64,000 nt of DNA from Natronospirales bacterium. Lineage in GTDB: Bacteria > Pseudomonadota > Gammaproteobacteria > Natronospirales > REEB76. The position numbers were made by a program, and so were the translations under genes. Below are positions 53,581 to 61,978 of the stretch, piece by piece. The DNA is taken from the NCBI GenBank assembly GCA_021792635.1, contig JAJYUH010000008.1:56533-120532 (forward strand), read 5' to 3'. Under the pieces are notes generated by a model. That model was given only the letters and a program-made list of their open reading frames with translations. It did not search any database and was not told the origin of the DNA. The stretch's first letter is position 1. Each line of letters starts with the position of its first letter.

Positions 53581-53754
53581 ATGTCGGACAAGAAAGAACT
53601 GTTGAAGCCCCTGGATGCCGCCACCCGCGAGGTGGTAGAGCAGATCGCCGCGGAGCTCGGTGTGGATCTGGTGGAGATGGAGGAGCGTCTGGAAATGACC
53701 ATCCTGCCGCAATTCTCGTGCTGCGGTTCAAACTCACAGTGCATGCCGGCCTAA
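53581..53754 (+). CDS. Candidate RiPP precursor peptide with CC-x5-C core
   Basis: 57 residues. ATG 53581 has GAGGAG upstream. The first 44 residues form an acidic amphipathic helix (KPLDAATREVVEQIAAELGV, VEMEERLEM), typical of a leader peptide. The tail FSCCGSNSQCMPA carries all three cysteines (47, 48, 54) and would be the core. It is followed by an intrinsic terminator and then by M50-protease-like, acyltransferase-like and radical SAM genes in the same direction. No export or maturation product is proven. A small metal-binding peptide or an unrelated short protein are alternatives. Confidence 0.75.
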   Translation: MSDKKELLKPLDAATREVVEQIAAELGVDLVEMEERLEMTILPQFSCCGSNSQCMPA

Positions 53755-53807
53755 CCATCCAACTCAAGAAGAATTGCAGTGTGATTCGTTCATGCATGAT
53801 GCACACC

Positions 53808-53844
53808 ACGGGCTATTGCCGTGTGTCAATAGCCCGTTCTTTCT
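53808..53844 (+). terminator. Intrinsic (probably leaky) terminator after the peptide gene
   Basis: Perfect 11-bp stem ACGGGCTATTG (53808-53818) and CAATAGCCCGT (53827-53837), loop CCGTGTGT, followed by TCTTTCT. It sits between the peptide gene and the biosynthetic genes. Partial read-through would give much peptide mRNA and little enzyme mRNA. Confidence 0.88.
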
Positions 53845-53879
53845 CCACGGCACTGACGGACTCGGGACCCAAGAAATTC

Positions 53880-55202
53880 ATGCACGCCCCGCCCCACACG
53901 CTTGCTGAAGCAGCCTCGGCGCCGCCGGTGTCGCTGGTGCGCGAAGTGGGCGGGCGTTTCTTCGCCGTGTCGCCGATGCTGGCGGCGCTCATTGACGGCA
54001 TCGCCCGGCGCGCGTCGGCGGCGGAGATTCACGCGCTGCTGCGGCGCGCCCACCCGCAACTGGAACCGCCGCAACTGCACGCCATTCTGTCGGAGCTGTT
54101 CCGGCAATACGGTGTCCGCATCCGGCAGCACAGCAGCGGCGACCGGGCCCGGTTCAGCTTCACGCCGGCGGAATCCGCCGGCAAACACCGCGGCGCGCGT
54201 TATCTGCAGCTCGCCTGCACGCTGCTGCCCGGAAAACCCGCGCATTTTCTCGCCCGCCACCTGACGCTGCTCTACCGGCCCGCGGTCGCCGCCGGTGTGC
54301 TGATTTCGGCACTGCTGCTGCTGCTGGCCTTTATCCGTGAGGACGGCGCACGCTCCGTATCCCTCGCCATCCTCTCGCAGACGGCGGGGCTCACGCCGCT
54401 GCAGTGGCTCGCCGCCAGCGCCGCGATTTTCCTGTCGCTGCTGTTCCATGAACTCGGCCACAGCGCCGCCGCCTGGCGCTTCGGTGTCCGCGTGCGCCGC
54501 ATCGGCATCGGCCTCTACTGGATATTCCCGGTGCTGTTCTCCGACGTGACGGATATCTGGAAACTGCCGCGCCGCCGGCGGCTGGTGGTGGATCTGGGCG
54601 GCGTGTACTTCCAGGCGGTGGCGCTGCTGCCGCTGCTCGGCTTCGGCCTGCTCAGCCGCGAGCCGGGCTGGCGCGCCGCCGCCGCCTTCGTCATCGCCAT
54701 CAACGTGCTCACCATCGTCGTCAACCTGAACCCGTTGCTGCGCTACGACGGCTACTGGATTTATTCCGATCTTTCCGGCATTCCCAACCTGCGCCGGCAG
54801 TCCAACGCCCTGTTGCGCGCCTTGAGCGCCGCGCTGTTCGTGCGCACCGCCCGTACCCGGGCGCCGGCGCTGGTGAAGCGCAATCCCGCGCTGTTCACTT
54901 ACGGCGTCCTGTCACTGCTGTTCAGCGGCTTGTTCATCGCTTATCTGGCGGCGAGCGTGGCGGCCGCCTATGCGGGGCTGCCGCGGCTGCTGGCGACCCT
55001 CGAAAACGCACCGCACGGCGTCGGCGCCTGGCACCTGTCGGCCGGAATGCTGCAGGCGCTGCTCTCGGGCCTGTGGTCGCTGGTGCCGCTGGCGGTGATG
55101 CCGCTGCTGATCCTCTACGCCCTGAGTGAACTCTGGCTGCTGCTGGTGCCGGGCGCCGGCCGGCGCCCGGCTGCGGGATTCCGCAGAATTGAAATTCCCT
55201 GA
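53880..55202 (+). CDS. PqqD-like/M50 membrane metalloprotease-like protein
   Basis: 440 residues. Residues about 15-85 resemble a PqqD-like RiPP recognition element (VSLVREVGGRFFAVSPMLAALIDGIARR, EIHALLRRAHPQLEPPQLHAILSELFRQYGV). A polytopic M50 domain follows with the zinc motif HELGH at 190-194 and NPLLRYDGYW at 284-293, which supplies the second metal ligand. Such 'putative peptide zinc metalloproteases' often occur in peptide-secretion and RiPP clusters. It probably recognises and cuts, or helps export, the upstream peptide. The start was set at ATG 53880; codons before it overlap the terminator. Confidence 0.85.
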   Translation: MHAPPHTLAEAASAPPVSLVREVGGRFFAVSPMLAALIDGIARRASAAEIHALLRRAHPQLEPPQLHAILSELFRQYGVRIRQHSSGDRARFSFTPAESAGKHRGARYLQLACTLLPGKPAHFLARHLTLLYRPAVAAGVLISALLLLLAFIREDGARSVSLAILSQTAGLTPLQWLAASAAIFLSLLFHELGHSAAAWRFGVRVRRIGIGLYWIFPVLFSDVTDIWKLPRRRRLVVDLGGVYFQAVALLPLLGFGLLSREPGWRAAAAFVIAINVLTIVVNLNPLLRYDGYWIYSDLSGIPNLRRQSNALLRALSAALFVRTARTRAPALVKRNPALFTYGVLSLLFSGLFIAYLAASVAAAYAGLPRLLATLENAPHGVGAWHLSAGMLQALLSGLWSLVPLAVMPLLILYALSELWLLLVPGAGRRPAAGFRRIEIP

Positions 55203-55216
55203 CGGTGAGGCACGCC

Positions 55217-56293
55217 ATGCACAGTGTTGCCGATTACGAACGCGACCGGGAACTGGTCCGGCAACGGACCCGTGCGCGGCTCGCGGGCCGCGCGGGCCAG
55301 CCGGACGAGGAACAGGCTCTGCAGCAGCACTATCAGTGCATACGCACCAATCTGCTGCACCTGCTGGAGGCGGACGACAATACGGAAAACGCCGCCCTGG
55401 CGCAGGCGGTGCTCCTGGAAACCGCCGTCACCACCGACCTGGACCTGAGCGTGCGCTACATCGCGCCGCTGCTGGCCGACGCCACCGTGGTGGATGCCGC
55501 GGGCGTGCTGCAGGCGGATCGCGCGCATCTGCATGTCCTGTACCACACCGGACCCTACTGGCTGCCGATCTTCGCCGCTCTGCGGGCGGGTGTAGCCTGC
55601 GCCTGCTGCGTTCCAACCTCCATGCCCAGAGTCCGGGAGAATTTCCTGCAGCTCCACGCCTGCCTGACGCGGGAACTCACGCTGCCCGGCAAACTGCGGA
55701 TCATTGACATGGATACCCGATCCTTCGCCGTCAGCGCGCGCCAGGCCATCGAACGCGGCTACAGCCTGTTCCTATTCATGGACGGCTTCACCGGCACCGC
55801 CCACGAAGCGAACCCGCGACGCGACGTGGAAGTGCCGTTCCTCAACGCCGAAATCACCTGCAAGACCACCGTCGCCACGCTCGCGCTGCTGCTCGAGGTA
55901 CCGCTCATCGCCACCCACGCACGCCGCACCGGGCCGCTGCAGGCCCGCCTCACCTTCGAACCGCTGGCCGTCGCCACGGATACCGCATCGCGGCGCGAGC
56001 AGGCGGCGCAACTGAGCGCCGCGATCTACACGCGCCTCGCCGGGCTGCTGCGCGAAGCACCGGCGCAGTGGGAACCATGGCAGTATTTCCACGCCTATCT
56101 GTCCGACCGCTATCTCGCGCAGTTGAAGTCCGGCGAGATTGGCAAGCGCTTCCGGCACGACACCGAGAGTGAGCGCTTCTATTTCAGCCCCGCCGGCGAC
56201 GTGATGGTGGACCGCTACACACTGCGCAGTTACGGCGTGCGCCGCAAATCCGATTCTCCCGCCGGCGGCGATGCCGCCACACTGCATTCCTGA
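55217..56293 (+). CDS. Lipid-A-acyltransferase-like protein, highly diverged
   Basis: 358 residues. The middle part (LHVLYHTGPYWLPIFAALRAGVACACCVP, then LFLFMDGFTGTA and ALLLEVPLIATHARRTGPL) resembles the HtrB/LpxL fold. The catalytic H-x4-(D/E) motif is altered: HTGPYW has no acidic residue at the +5 position. It may therefore be a non-catalytic or peptide-acting relative. No membrane anchor is evident at the N terminus. GAGG precedes ATG 55217; the gene is 14 bases after the M50 gene and 17 bases before the radical SAM gene. A role in peptide maturation is inferred from position only. Confidence 0.7.
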   Translation: MHSVADYERDRELVRQRTRARLAGRAGQPDEEQALQQHYQCIRTNLLHLLEADDNTENAALAQAVLLETAVTTDLDLSVRYIAPLLADATVVDAAGVLQADRAHLHVLYHTGPYWLPIFAALRAGVACACCVPTSMPRVRENFLQLHACLTRELTLPGKLRIIDMDTRSFAVSARQAIERGYSLFLFMDGFTGTAHEANPRRDVEVPFLNAEITCKTTVATLALLLEVPLIATHARRTGPLQARLTFEPLAVATDTASRREQAAQLSAAIYTRLAGLLREAPAQWEPWQYFHAYLSDRYLAQLKSGEIGKRFRHDTESERFYFSPAGDVMVDRYTLRSYGVRRKSDSPAGGDAATLHS

Positions 56294-56310
56294 AACCCAA
56301 GGAGCCTCCC

Positions 56311-57435
56311 ATGAGCACCGTCCAGCCGCTGCGTCCCTTGCATGAGCTGCGATCCTTCAGCCCGGAAACCCAGTTCGAGATTCTCGACGCCCTGAGCCGC
56401 CGCAGCTTCGAGCTCACCCTGAGTCCCACGGAGCACTGCAACTTCCGCTGCAGCTACTGCTACGAGGATTTCGCCATCGGCCGCATGCGCCCCGCGGTGA
56501 TCGCCGGCGTCAAAAAACTGCTGGCCCGGAAAATCCCCGGTCTGCGCCGTCTGCGGCTGTCCTGGTTCGGCGGCGAACCGCTGCTGGCGGCCAATCTGTG
56601 CCTGGACATCGCCGGCTACGCCATGCAGCTCTGCACAACCCACGGCGTGCAACTGACCGGGGCCGTCACCACCAACGGCTCGCTGCTGGACAGGGCACTC
56701 GCCGGGCGCTTCGCGGCGCTCAACCATACGCAGTTCCAGATTTCGCTGGACGGCGACCAGCCCTACCACGACCGCGTTCGCCTGCGCGCCGACCGCAGCG
56801 GCTCTTTCAACCTCATCACCGGCAACCTGCTGGCGCTGCGCGACACCGACCTGCAGTTCAAAATCACGCTGCGCCTGCATGTGAGCGGCGATAATCAGGA
56901 CTCGCTGCGTTCCCTGCTGCGCAGGCTGCACGGCTGGTTCCACGGCGACCGCCGCTTCGAGATCGGCTTCCATCCGCTGAACGACCTGGGCAGCCCCAAC
57001 AAGGATGCATACGTGCCGGTAAGTCACGAGGACTACGCCCGCAGGGTGCGCGAACTGCAGCAGGAAATGCCCCGGGAGCTGGCTGCCCACGACATGATCT
57101 GCGCCAACGGCGAGTCGGTGCACGTGTGCTATGCCTCGAAGCCCAACGCGCTGTTCGTCCGCGCCGACGGCCGGGTGGCGAAATGCACCGTGGCGCTGGA
57201 CGAGCGGTTCAACCATCTGGGCAGGCTCAACGCCGACGGGGAAGTGGAGATTTCCGAACGCCTCATGCACAAATGGACCGTGGGCCTGAGGACCCTGGAT
57301 CCCATTGACCTGATGTGCCCGCTGCACAAGGGCAGGGAGTATTTTGAATCGCAACAGGACTCCGCGGCCGCGATGCCGGTGGAATCGGTGTTTCCGCCGA
57401 CAGGACTCGCGGACGGCGACAGGCCTGATGCGTGA
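56311..57435 (+). CDS. Radical SAM/SPASM-like peptide maturase
   Basis: 374 residues. The radical SAM cluster motif C-x3-C-x2-C is at 43, 47 and 50 (EHCNFRCSYCYED), then SWFGGEPLLA (SAM binding) and TNGSLLD. Additional cysteines at 264, 273, 292 and 336 suggest a SPASM or Twitch-like auxiliary iron-sulfur site. Enzymes of this type form thioether or carbon-carbon crosslinks in RiPPs. AAGGAG lies seven bases before ATG 56311. Last gene of the plus-strand operon; convergent with an MFS transporter. Confidence 0.9.
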   Translation: MSTVQPLRPLHELRSFSPETQFEILDALSRRSFELTLSPTEHCNFRCSYCYEDFAIGRMRPAVIAGVKKLLARKIPGLRRLRLSWFGGEPLLAANLCLDIAGYAMQLCTTHGVQLTGAVTTNGSLLDRALAGRFAALNHTQFQISLDGDQPYHDRVRLRADRSGSFNLITGNLLALRDTDLQFKITLRLHVSGDNQDSLRSLLRRLHGWFHGDRRFEIGFHPLNDLGSPNKDAYVPVSHEDYARRVRELQQEMPRELAAHDMICANGESVHVCYASKPNALFVRADGRVAKCTVALDERFNHLGRLNADGEVEISERLMHKWTVGLRTLDPIDLMCPLHKGREYFESQQDSAAAMPVESVFPPTGLADGDRPDA

Positions 57436-57438
57436 TTT

Positions 57439-58653
57439 TCATGATGCCCGGGGTTGCCGAGCGCGCAACAGCCCGATGCCGCTGAGCATGAGCAATGCCG
57501 CGGCGACACTCAGCAGCGCATCCAGCGTATGCGGCCCCGGGGGCAGCAGACTCACCAGCAGCGGACCCAGTATCTGGCCGATGGCAAACGCGGCCGTGAG
57601 CTGCGCCATGAGCCGCGCCGGATGCGCCGGCGCCACGCACCGCGCTTCCTGCATGGCGGCAAACGTGATGACCATGAAGGTGCCGCCCACGCAGATCGCG
57701 GACAGTACGATGCCCAGCATATCCGGCAGGATCACCGGCACGATGACGCCGATGCCCATGACAAGGTGACCGGTGCCCCACAGGGTGCGGTTGGAAAACC
57801 GCCGCAGCAGACGGCCTGCGATCAGAGTCGAGCCCAGCGCCGCAAGTCCGAAGACCGGCCACGCCCAGCCGAACAGCGCAGGGTCAGCGATGAGCCGCTT
57901 GGCCATGGCCGGCAGGAAAGTGGCGGGGAGGATGTAGCCGAAACCGAACAGACTGTAAGCGATCACCGGCCGCAGGGCGGTATGCGCAGCGCGTGGCGCA
58001 GGCGGCGCTGCCGGAGCATGCATCCCCGCGGGAGCGGGCGGCGGCGCGGCGTGAAGGCCGGGCGCGGCGAGGAACGTCAGCAGCCAGGCGACGGTGCCGA
58101 GTGCGATCCAGACTTGCGCCGATGACCAGGCGAGTCCGAAAAACACCAGGCACAGGACGCCGGCCAGGGCGATGCCGAAGCCGACGCCGGCGTACATCAC
58201 ACCCGTGAGGCGCGATGCACCGGCGGCGGCGAGTACCTGCAAGCCCCAGGCCGAGGCGAAGATCAGCGCCCAGGCGCTCGCCACCCCCGCCAGGCCGCGC
58301 AATACGAGCCAGGCGGCCTGATCGTCGGTGACGCCCATCGCAGCAGTCAGTCCGCCGATGGCCAGCAGAGAAACCAGCACGATGCGCGACGGGGCAAAGC
58401 GCAGCCGGATGGCGGAGAGGGCGCCCAGGAAATAACCGAGATAGTTCGCGGCGGCGAGCCAGCCGCCGCGGGCGAGCGACAACCCGGTGTCTTTTTCCAT
58501 CATCGGCAGGAGCGGCGTAAAGGCAAACCGGCCGATGCCCATGGCGACCGCAAGGGTCAGCAGTCCCGACAGCGCGACCTGCACGCTCGAAATCTGACGC
58601 ACAAATAACCTCTGCGAAAATGCCGGGGTACGCAACAAGTGTCGCTTCAGCAA
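57439..58653 (-). CDS. YbfB/YjiJ family MFS transporter
   Basis: 404 residues and 12 membrane helices. The N-terminal LTLAVAMGIGRFAFTPLLPMM and GGWLAAANYLGYFLGAL match the YbfB/YjiJ branch of the major facilitator superfamily, and the second half starts at ALRPVIAYSLFGFGYILPATFLPAMAK. Substrate unknown. It converges on the radical SAM gene (three bases between stops) and could export the peptide product, but this is only positional evidence. Confidence 0.9.
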   Translation of the reverse strand: MLKRHLLRTPAFSQRLFVRQISSVQVALSGLLTLAVAMGIGRFAFTPLLPMMEKDTGLSLARGGWLAAANYLGYFLGALSAIRLRFAPSRIVLVSLLAIGGLTAAMGVTDDQAAWLVLRGLAGVASAWALIFASAWGLQVLAAAGASRLTGVMYAGVGFGIALAGVLCLVFFGLAWSSAQVWIALGTVAWLLTFLAAPGLHAAPPPAPAGMHAPAAPPAPRAAHTALRPVIAYSLFGFGYILPATFLPAMAKRLIADPALFGWAWPVFGLAALGSTLIAGRLLRRFSNRTLWGTGHLVMGIGVIVPVILPDMLGIVLSAICVGGTFMVITFAAMQEARCVAPAHPARLMAQLTAAFAIGQILGPLLVSLLPPGPHTLDALLSVAAALLMLSGIGLLRARQPRAS

Positions 58654-58690
58654 ACCGGCGGACCGTTGCCTGCCGCCAGGGTAAAATCTT

Positions 58691-59017
58691 TCAAAGATTC
58701 ACTTCGATAAACGCTTTGAGTTGCGACCTGGACAGCGCCCCGACTTTCTGGGCTTCCACCGAGCCGTGCTTGAACAGCATCAGCGTCGGCTGGCTGCGCA
58801 CGCCGTACCGGCGCGCAATCTGCGGATCCTGCTCCACATTCACTTTCACGATGCGCAGCCGGTCGCGGTATTCCTCCGCGAGTTCATCCAGAACCGGCGC
58901 CATGGCTTTGCAGGGCGCGCACCACTCGGCCCAGTAATCCACCAGCACCGGCAGCTCCGACTGCAGTACCTGCGCGTCAAAATTCAATTGACCGCTCCGG
59001 CTGAGAGTTTCATTCAT
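58691..59017 (-). CDS. trxA: Thioredoxin
   Basis: 108 residues, standard thioredoxin length. Motifs are FDAQVLQSELPVLVDYWAEWCAPCKAMAP with WCAPC instead of the usual WCGPC, VDYWAEW, RYGVRSQPTLMLFKHG with the cis-proline, and the C-terminal helix. It reduces disulfides in the cytoplasm. It shares a 124-bp perfect repeat with a deleted copy at 63549. Confidence 0.95.
   Translation of the reverse strand: MNETLSRSGQLNFDAQVLQSELPVLVDYWAEWCAPCKAMAPVLDELAEEYRDRLRIVKVNVEQDPQIARRYGVRSQPTLMLFKHGSVEAQKVGALSRSQLKAFIEVNL
58758..58881. repeat. 124-bp direct repeat, copy 1 (inside trxA)
   Basis: Identical to 63619-63742 in the same orientation and inside the second thioredoxin gene. Divergence outside the block is low, so the two genes are recent paralogues or the block was converted. 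Confidence 0.93.
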
Positions 59018-59222
59018 AAAGCTACCTTGGTTTTATTGCTACTGCCTGCGGAAAACCGCGGTCTGTCTCTGAGGTTTCCCCATTTACGAAACCAGTCAGG
59101 GCGGTCCCCGATTACTCTCTCCCATGTCACGCACTCTTTCAAGGTCGCCTTGACAAATCGCGATTGCGGGTCTAAACCAACCAAGTCTTACCCAGCGTGT
59201 GTGCGATGAGGCTCAGAGCTTA

Positions 59223-59783
59223 ATGACTATAGCAAACATAAATATTCGCAATATACGCACAGTGGTTATTGTGTTGCTCCCATGTCTAATGAGCACGGCG
59301 GCTGCTCATGGAACTGCATCTCCACGTAGCGTAGCACCTACCGCACAAACTGTAATGAGTTCGCAAACAGCGAAATTGGGGACCGTGCACGTTAAGGGAC
59401 TTCGGGAACTAGTTAAGACATTGCAACAAATTAAAATAGCGTTAAGAAGACCCATCGAGTCCAACCCCAAACACTTGAATGACATGGTGTGTATAATTCA
59501 TTCGGGACGTACAGGAGACAGCATTCACAACAGAACGGACGCAGTTCTTGAGTGTGGTACCGAGGGTTGGTTCTCAATGCAAATGGATGCTGAGAGCCTA
59601 GCTGCCGCACAAGGCTATTACGGCCCCAACGCACAATGGCATGCCTCAGTAGTGACTTTGGGACATCCGTGGCATACTGAAAAAGTGCTGAGTTTTAAGC
59701 AGTTAGCCGTTTTTCGGAAACTAATCAAAAAAATCCCACCCCCTGGTAAAGGAGTCGTGAGGGTGGTGGAAAAACCAAAATAG
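59223..59783 (+). CDS. Secreted hypothetical protein with low-GC codon use
   Basis: 186 residues. ATG 59223 was selected because it opens a signal peptide (IRTVVIVLLPCLMSTAAAHG). The mature part (TVHVKGLRELVKTLQQIKIALRRPIE, NDMVCIIHSGRTGDSIHNRTDAVLECGTEGWF) has two cysteines for a possible disulfide and ends basic. Base composition is clearly lower in GC than that of neighbours, suggesting acquisition by transfer. No family recognised. Confidence 0.6.
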   Translation: MTIANINIRNIRTVVIVLLPCLMSTAAAHGTASPRSVAPTAQTVMSSQTAKLGTVHVKGLRELVKTLQQIKIALRRPIESNPKHLNDMVCIIHSGRTGDSIHNRTDAVLECGTEGWFSMQMDAESLAAAQGYYGPNAQWHASVVTLGHPWHTEKVLSFKQLAVFRKLIKKIPPPGKGVVRVVEKPK

Positions 59784-59828
59784 TGGGCTGTAAATACGGC
59801 CGATCCAGTCCAGTCGGCCACCTCGACA

Positions 59829-59960
59829 CTATTTGGGCATTCTGTACTCCGGACCATCAGCGCCGTAGAAAAGCACGCAGAGTACAGCGCCGTTTCGGTC
59901 CGAGGATTTTACGGAGTGGCGCGCCGTCAACGCAGCAATGCTCGCTTTGTGAATCGACAT
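59829..59960 (-). CDS. Possible 43-residue small protein
   Basis: Short frame MSIHKASIAALTARHSV to GAVLCVLFYGADGPEYRMPK. The ending looks protein-like and the gap between ybiI and the hypothetical gene is otherwise empty. No good ribosome site was seen; it may be a chance frame. Confidence 0.28.
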   Translation of the reverse strand: MSIHKASIAALTARHSVKSSDRNGAVLCVLFYGADGPEYRMPK

Positions 59961-59991
59961 CCGCAAAAATTCGCTTCAATAGATGCGGCAT

Positions 59992-60258
59992 TCAGCGCAA
60001 CTGGCTGTCCTTGCTGCCGCGGCGGTTGTACAGGCTGTGGGTTTTGATCTCCTTGTCGGCTTCGTTCTGGCAGACGAGGCATAGACGCACGCCCCTCACC
60101 GCCGCGCGTCGCGCCTCGGGGATTTCCGCGCCGCATTCCTCGCAGCGTTTCAGGCTCTCGCCTCCCGGCAGACGGCGGCGCACGCCTTGCAGCGCATCCT
60201 GAATGCTCGCGTCAATCTGCTCCTGAGCGGCGCCGTCTTTTGCCCAACCGCTTGCCAT
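59992..60258 (-). CDS. ybiI: YbiI/DksA-TraR-type zinc-finger protein
   Basis: 88 residues, the same length as E. coli YbiI, with MASGWAKDGAAQEQIDASIQDAL and a C4 zinc finger CEEC...CLVC and the family ending NRRGSKDSQLR. It belongs to the DksA/TraR C4-type fold but is too short to reach the RNA polymerase secondary channel like DksA. Role unknown. Confidence 0.93.
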   Translation of the reverse strand: MASGWAKDGAAQEQIDASIQDALQGVRRRLPGGESLKRCEECGAEIPEARRAAVRGVRLCLVCQNEADKEIKTHSLYNRRGSKDSQLR

Positions 60259-60369
60259 GCCGGTCTCCCGAGGTCTCCGGAATTATTGTACGCCGTGGAA
60301 TAAAAAGGGCGCTCGTCACGTCCCCGCAAATCCGCGGCTGTTCAGGAAGTCTCGGACTGCTTGGGGATT

Positions 60370-60780
60370 TCAAGACCGCGGGACGCGCAAGAAATTTCTC
60401 CAGTCCCCGGCTCGGGTGACGTGAGGAAAATCCGCAATACCCATCAGCTCACCGGCCTGGTAGAAACCGATCAGATTGCGGACCCATGGGAAGATCGCGA
60501 TATCCGCGATGCTGTAGGCATCCCCCATGATCCAGGCGCACTCTGCCAGTCGCTGATCCGGCACCCGCAGCAGGCACCTCGATTCGGCCGCGTACCGTTC
60601 CCGCGGGTGTTTGTCCTCGTAGTCCTTGCCCGCAAACCTGTGGAAGTACCCCAGTTGGCCGAACATGGGGCCGATGCCGCCCATCTGAAACATCAGCCAC
60701 TGGATTGTCTGGTAGCGGCCGGCCCCGTTCTTGGGCAGGAACTGTCCGGACTTGTCCATCGGCTCGTGCATTTGCTGCAC
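60370..60780 (-). pseudogene. Glutathione S-transferase remnant (YghU/YfcG-like C-terminal part)
   Basis: About 136 residues: GQFLPKNGAGRYQTIQWLMF, GGIGPMFGQLGYFHRFAGKDYEDKHPRERY, WIMGDAYSIADIAIFPWVRNLIGFYQAGELMG. This is the helical C-terminal domain of a YfcG/YghU-like GST. The thioredoxin-like glutathione-binding half is missing and the last residues have drifted. It cannot be functional as it stands. Confidence 0.8.
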
Positions 60781-60952
60781 GCTTCTTTCAGACCCCGCCT
60801 CGCGGCGACGCCCTTGCGTTTCGCTGACCCTTCACCTCCATCAGACCGGATAGAGGACTTTCACCTCCGGGCTGTCGAACATGCTCGGCACACAAAAGAA
60901 TGCCGGCGATACGCGCAGCATCGCCGGCGTTTGCAGGACTTACGCTAACTTG

Positions 60953-61978
60953 TCAGGGGTAGAAAAGCACGCAGCCGCCACTATCACTGTTGAACGCATT
61001 GCTCCACAGCGACTGCACCGGAAAGGTGGAGCCGTCCGGGAACGTCACGTCTGCCGAAGCGCCCTGGCCTGAGGAAATCCAGGCGCACTTATCGCCGATC
61101 TCCGAGCCGTTGGAATCGAGCCAGCCGGTGCTCGGGAACTGATCCGTAATCGTCTCGGCCGCCTCGTGACCCCCGACAATGGTAATGCCCGCATCGGGCC
61201 CCAGACCATTGAAGTTGGCACCGCAGCTCGCGCCCGCGTCGGTGATATACGGCAGGTTGGTGTAGGCGACGTTGCCATAGGCCGAGCTGGTCGAGCTGTG
61301 CCACGCGCAGTATTGCCGCCCGAAGCCACTCGAGCTGTTCCCCGTCGCGGTCGCAACCACGTACTGCGTGCTGGCATTGCTGCCAGCGGCCGTGTTGCCG
61401 AAATACTTGGCCGCGCGCACCGCCTCGGCTGCGAGCTGTGACTGTTTCGGATGCCTCGGCGCGGCCGAGGCGCTGTCATACCAGTAGCCATTGAGCATGC
61501 TCGCCTGGTTGCCCGCGGGTGTGCCGGCGCCGTTGCAGAACACGGTGCCGCTGGTCACGCCCTGGCAGTACTGGGTAACGGTGTTCAACCAGGAGCTGCC
61601 GCCAACGCTGGCAAGAAAGGATTCCAAAATGGCCGCTTCTCCGCTCGGGTCATTGTTGGCCCACTGCGAGCCCCAAAAGATCAGATAGATCTTCGGCGCT
61701 GTCTCAACGCCGATCCCGCCGGTGCCGCCGTGGTAGCTCAAGTTGCTCGTCGTACTGCTGCCACCGCCCCCCGGCCGACCCTTTTTGGCCTCCGCACGCA
61801 TGCTCTGCGCTTGCTCGACGGTCGGATAAATAACGACCGGCCGTTGGCCCGCTTCAATGTATCTCACGGCACCGACCGAGCCTTCAGAGATTATCGGCGC
61901 GGTCGGTTGTGCGCCGACGGCCATACCCGCCAACATCGTTAATGAAAGCCCTGTCAGAAACTGCCCTAAATGTTTCAT
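60953..61978 (-). CDS. Secreted protein with HEAAET motif, possible metallopeptidase
   Basis: 341 residues from ATG 61978 (GAGGAG upstream). Signal peptide to about residue 23. The mature part is rich in Gly/Ser/Asn/Thr with many cysteines: APKIYLIFWGSQWANNDPSGEAAILESFL, SSWLNTVTQYCQG, GFGRQYCAWHSST, GGHEAAETITDQFPSTGWLD, GSEIGDKCAW. H-E-A-A-E in the last region could bind metal, and the layout recalls large secreted bacterial families of unknown activity. No function is proven. Confidence 0.8.
   Translation of the reverse strand: MKHLGQFLTGLSLTMLAGMAVGAQPTAPIISEGSVGAVRYIEAGQRPVVIYPTVEQAQSMRAEAKKGRPGGGGSSTTSNLSYHGGTGGIGVETAPKIYLIFWGSQWANNDPSGEAAILESFLASVGGSSWLNTVTQYCQGVTSGTVFCNGAGTPAGNQASMLNGYWYDSASAAPRHPKQSQLAAEAVRAAKYFGNTAAGSNASTQYVVATATGNSSSGFGRQYCAWHSSTSSAYGNVAYTNLPYITDAGASCGANFNGLGPDAGITIVGGHEAAETITDQFPSTGWLDSNGSEIGDKCAWISSGQGASADVTFPDGSTFPVQSLWSNAFNSDSGGCVLFYP

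Noticed and set aside
59860..60970. 16-bp identity between 59868 region and the 3' end of the secreted HEAAET gene
   Set aside because: Length is within chance expectation for a 64-kb window, and flanks do not match.
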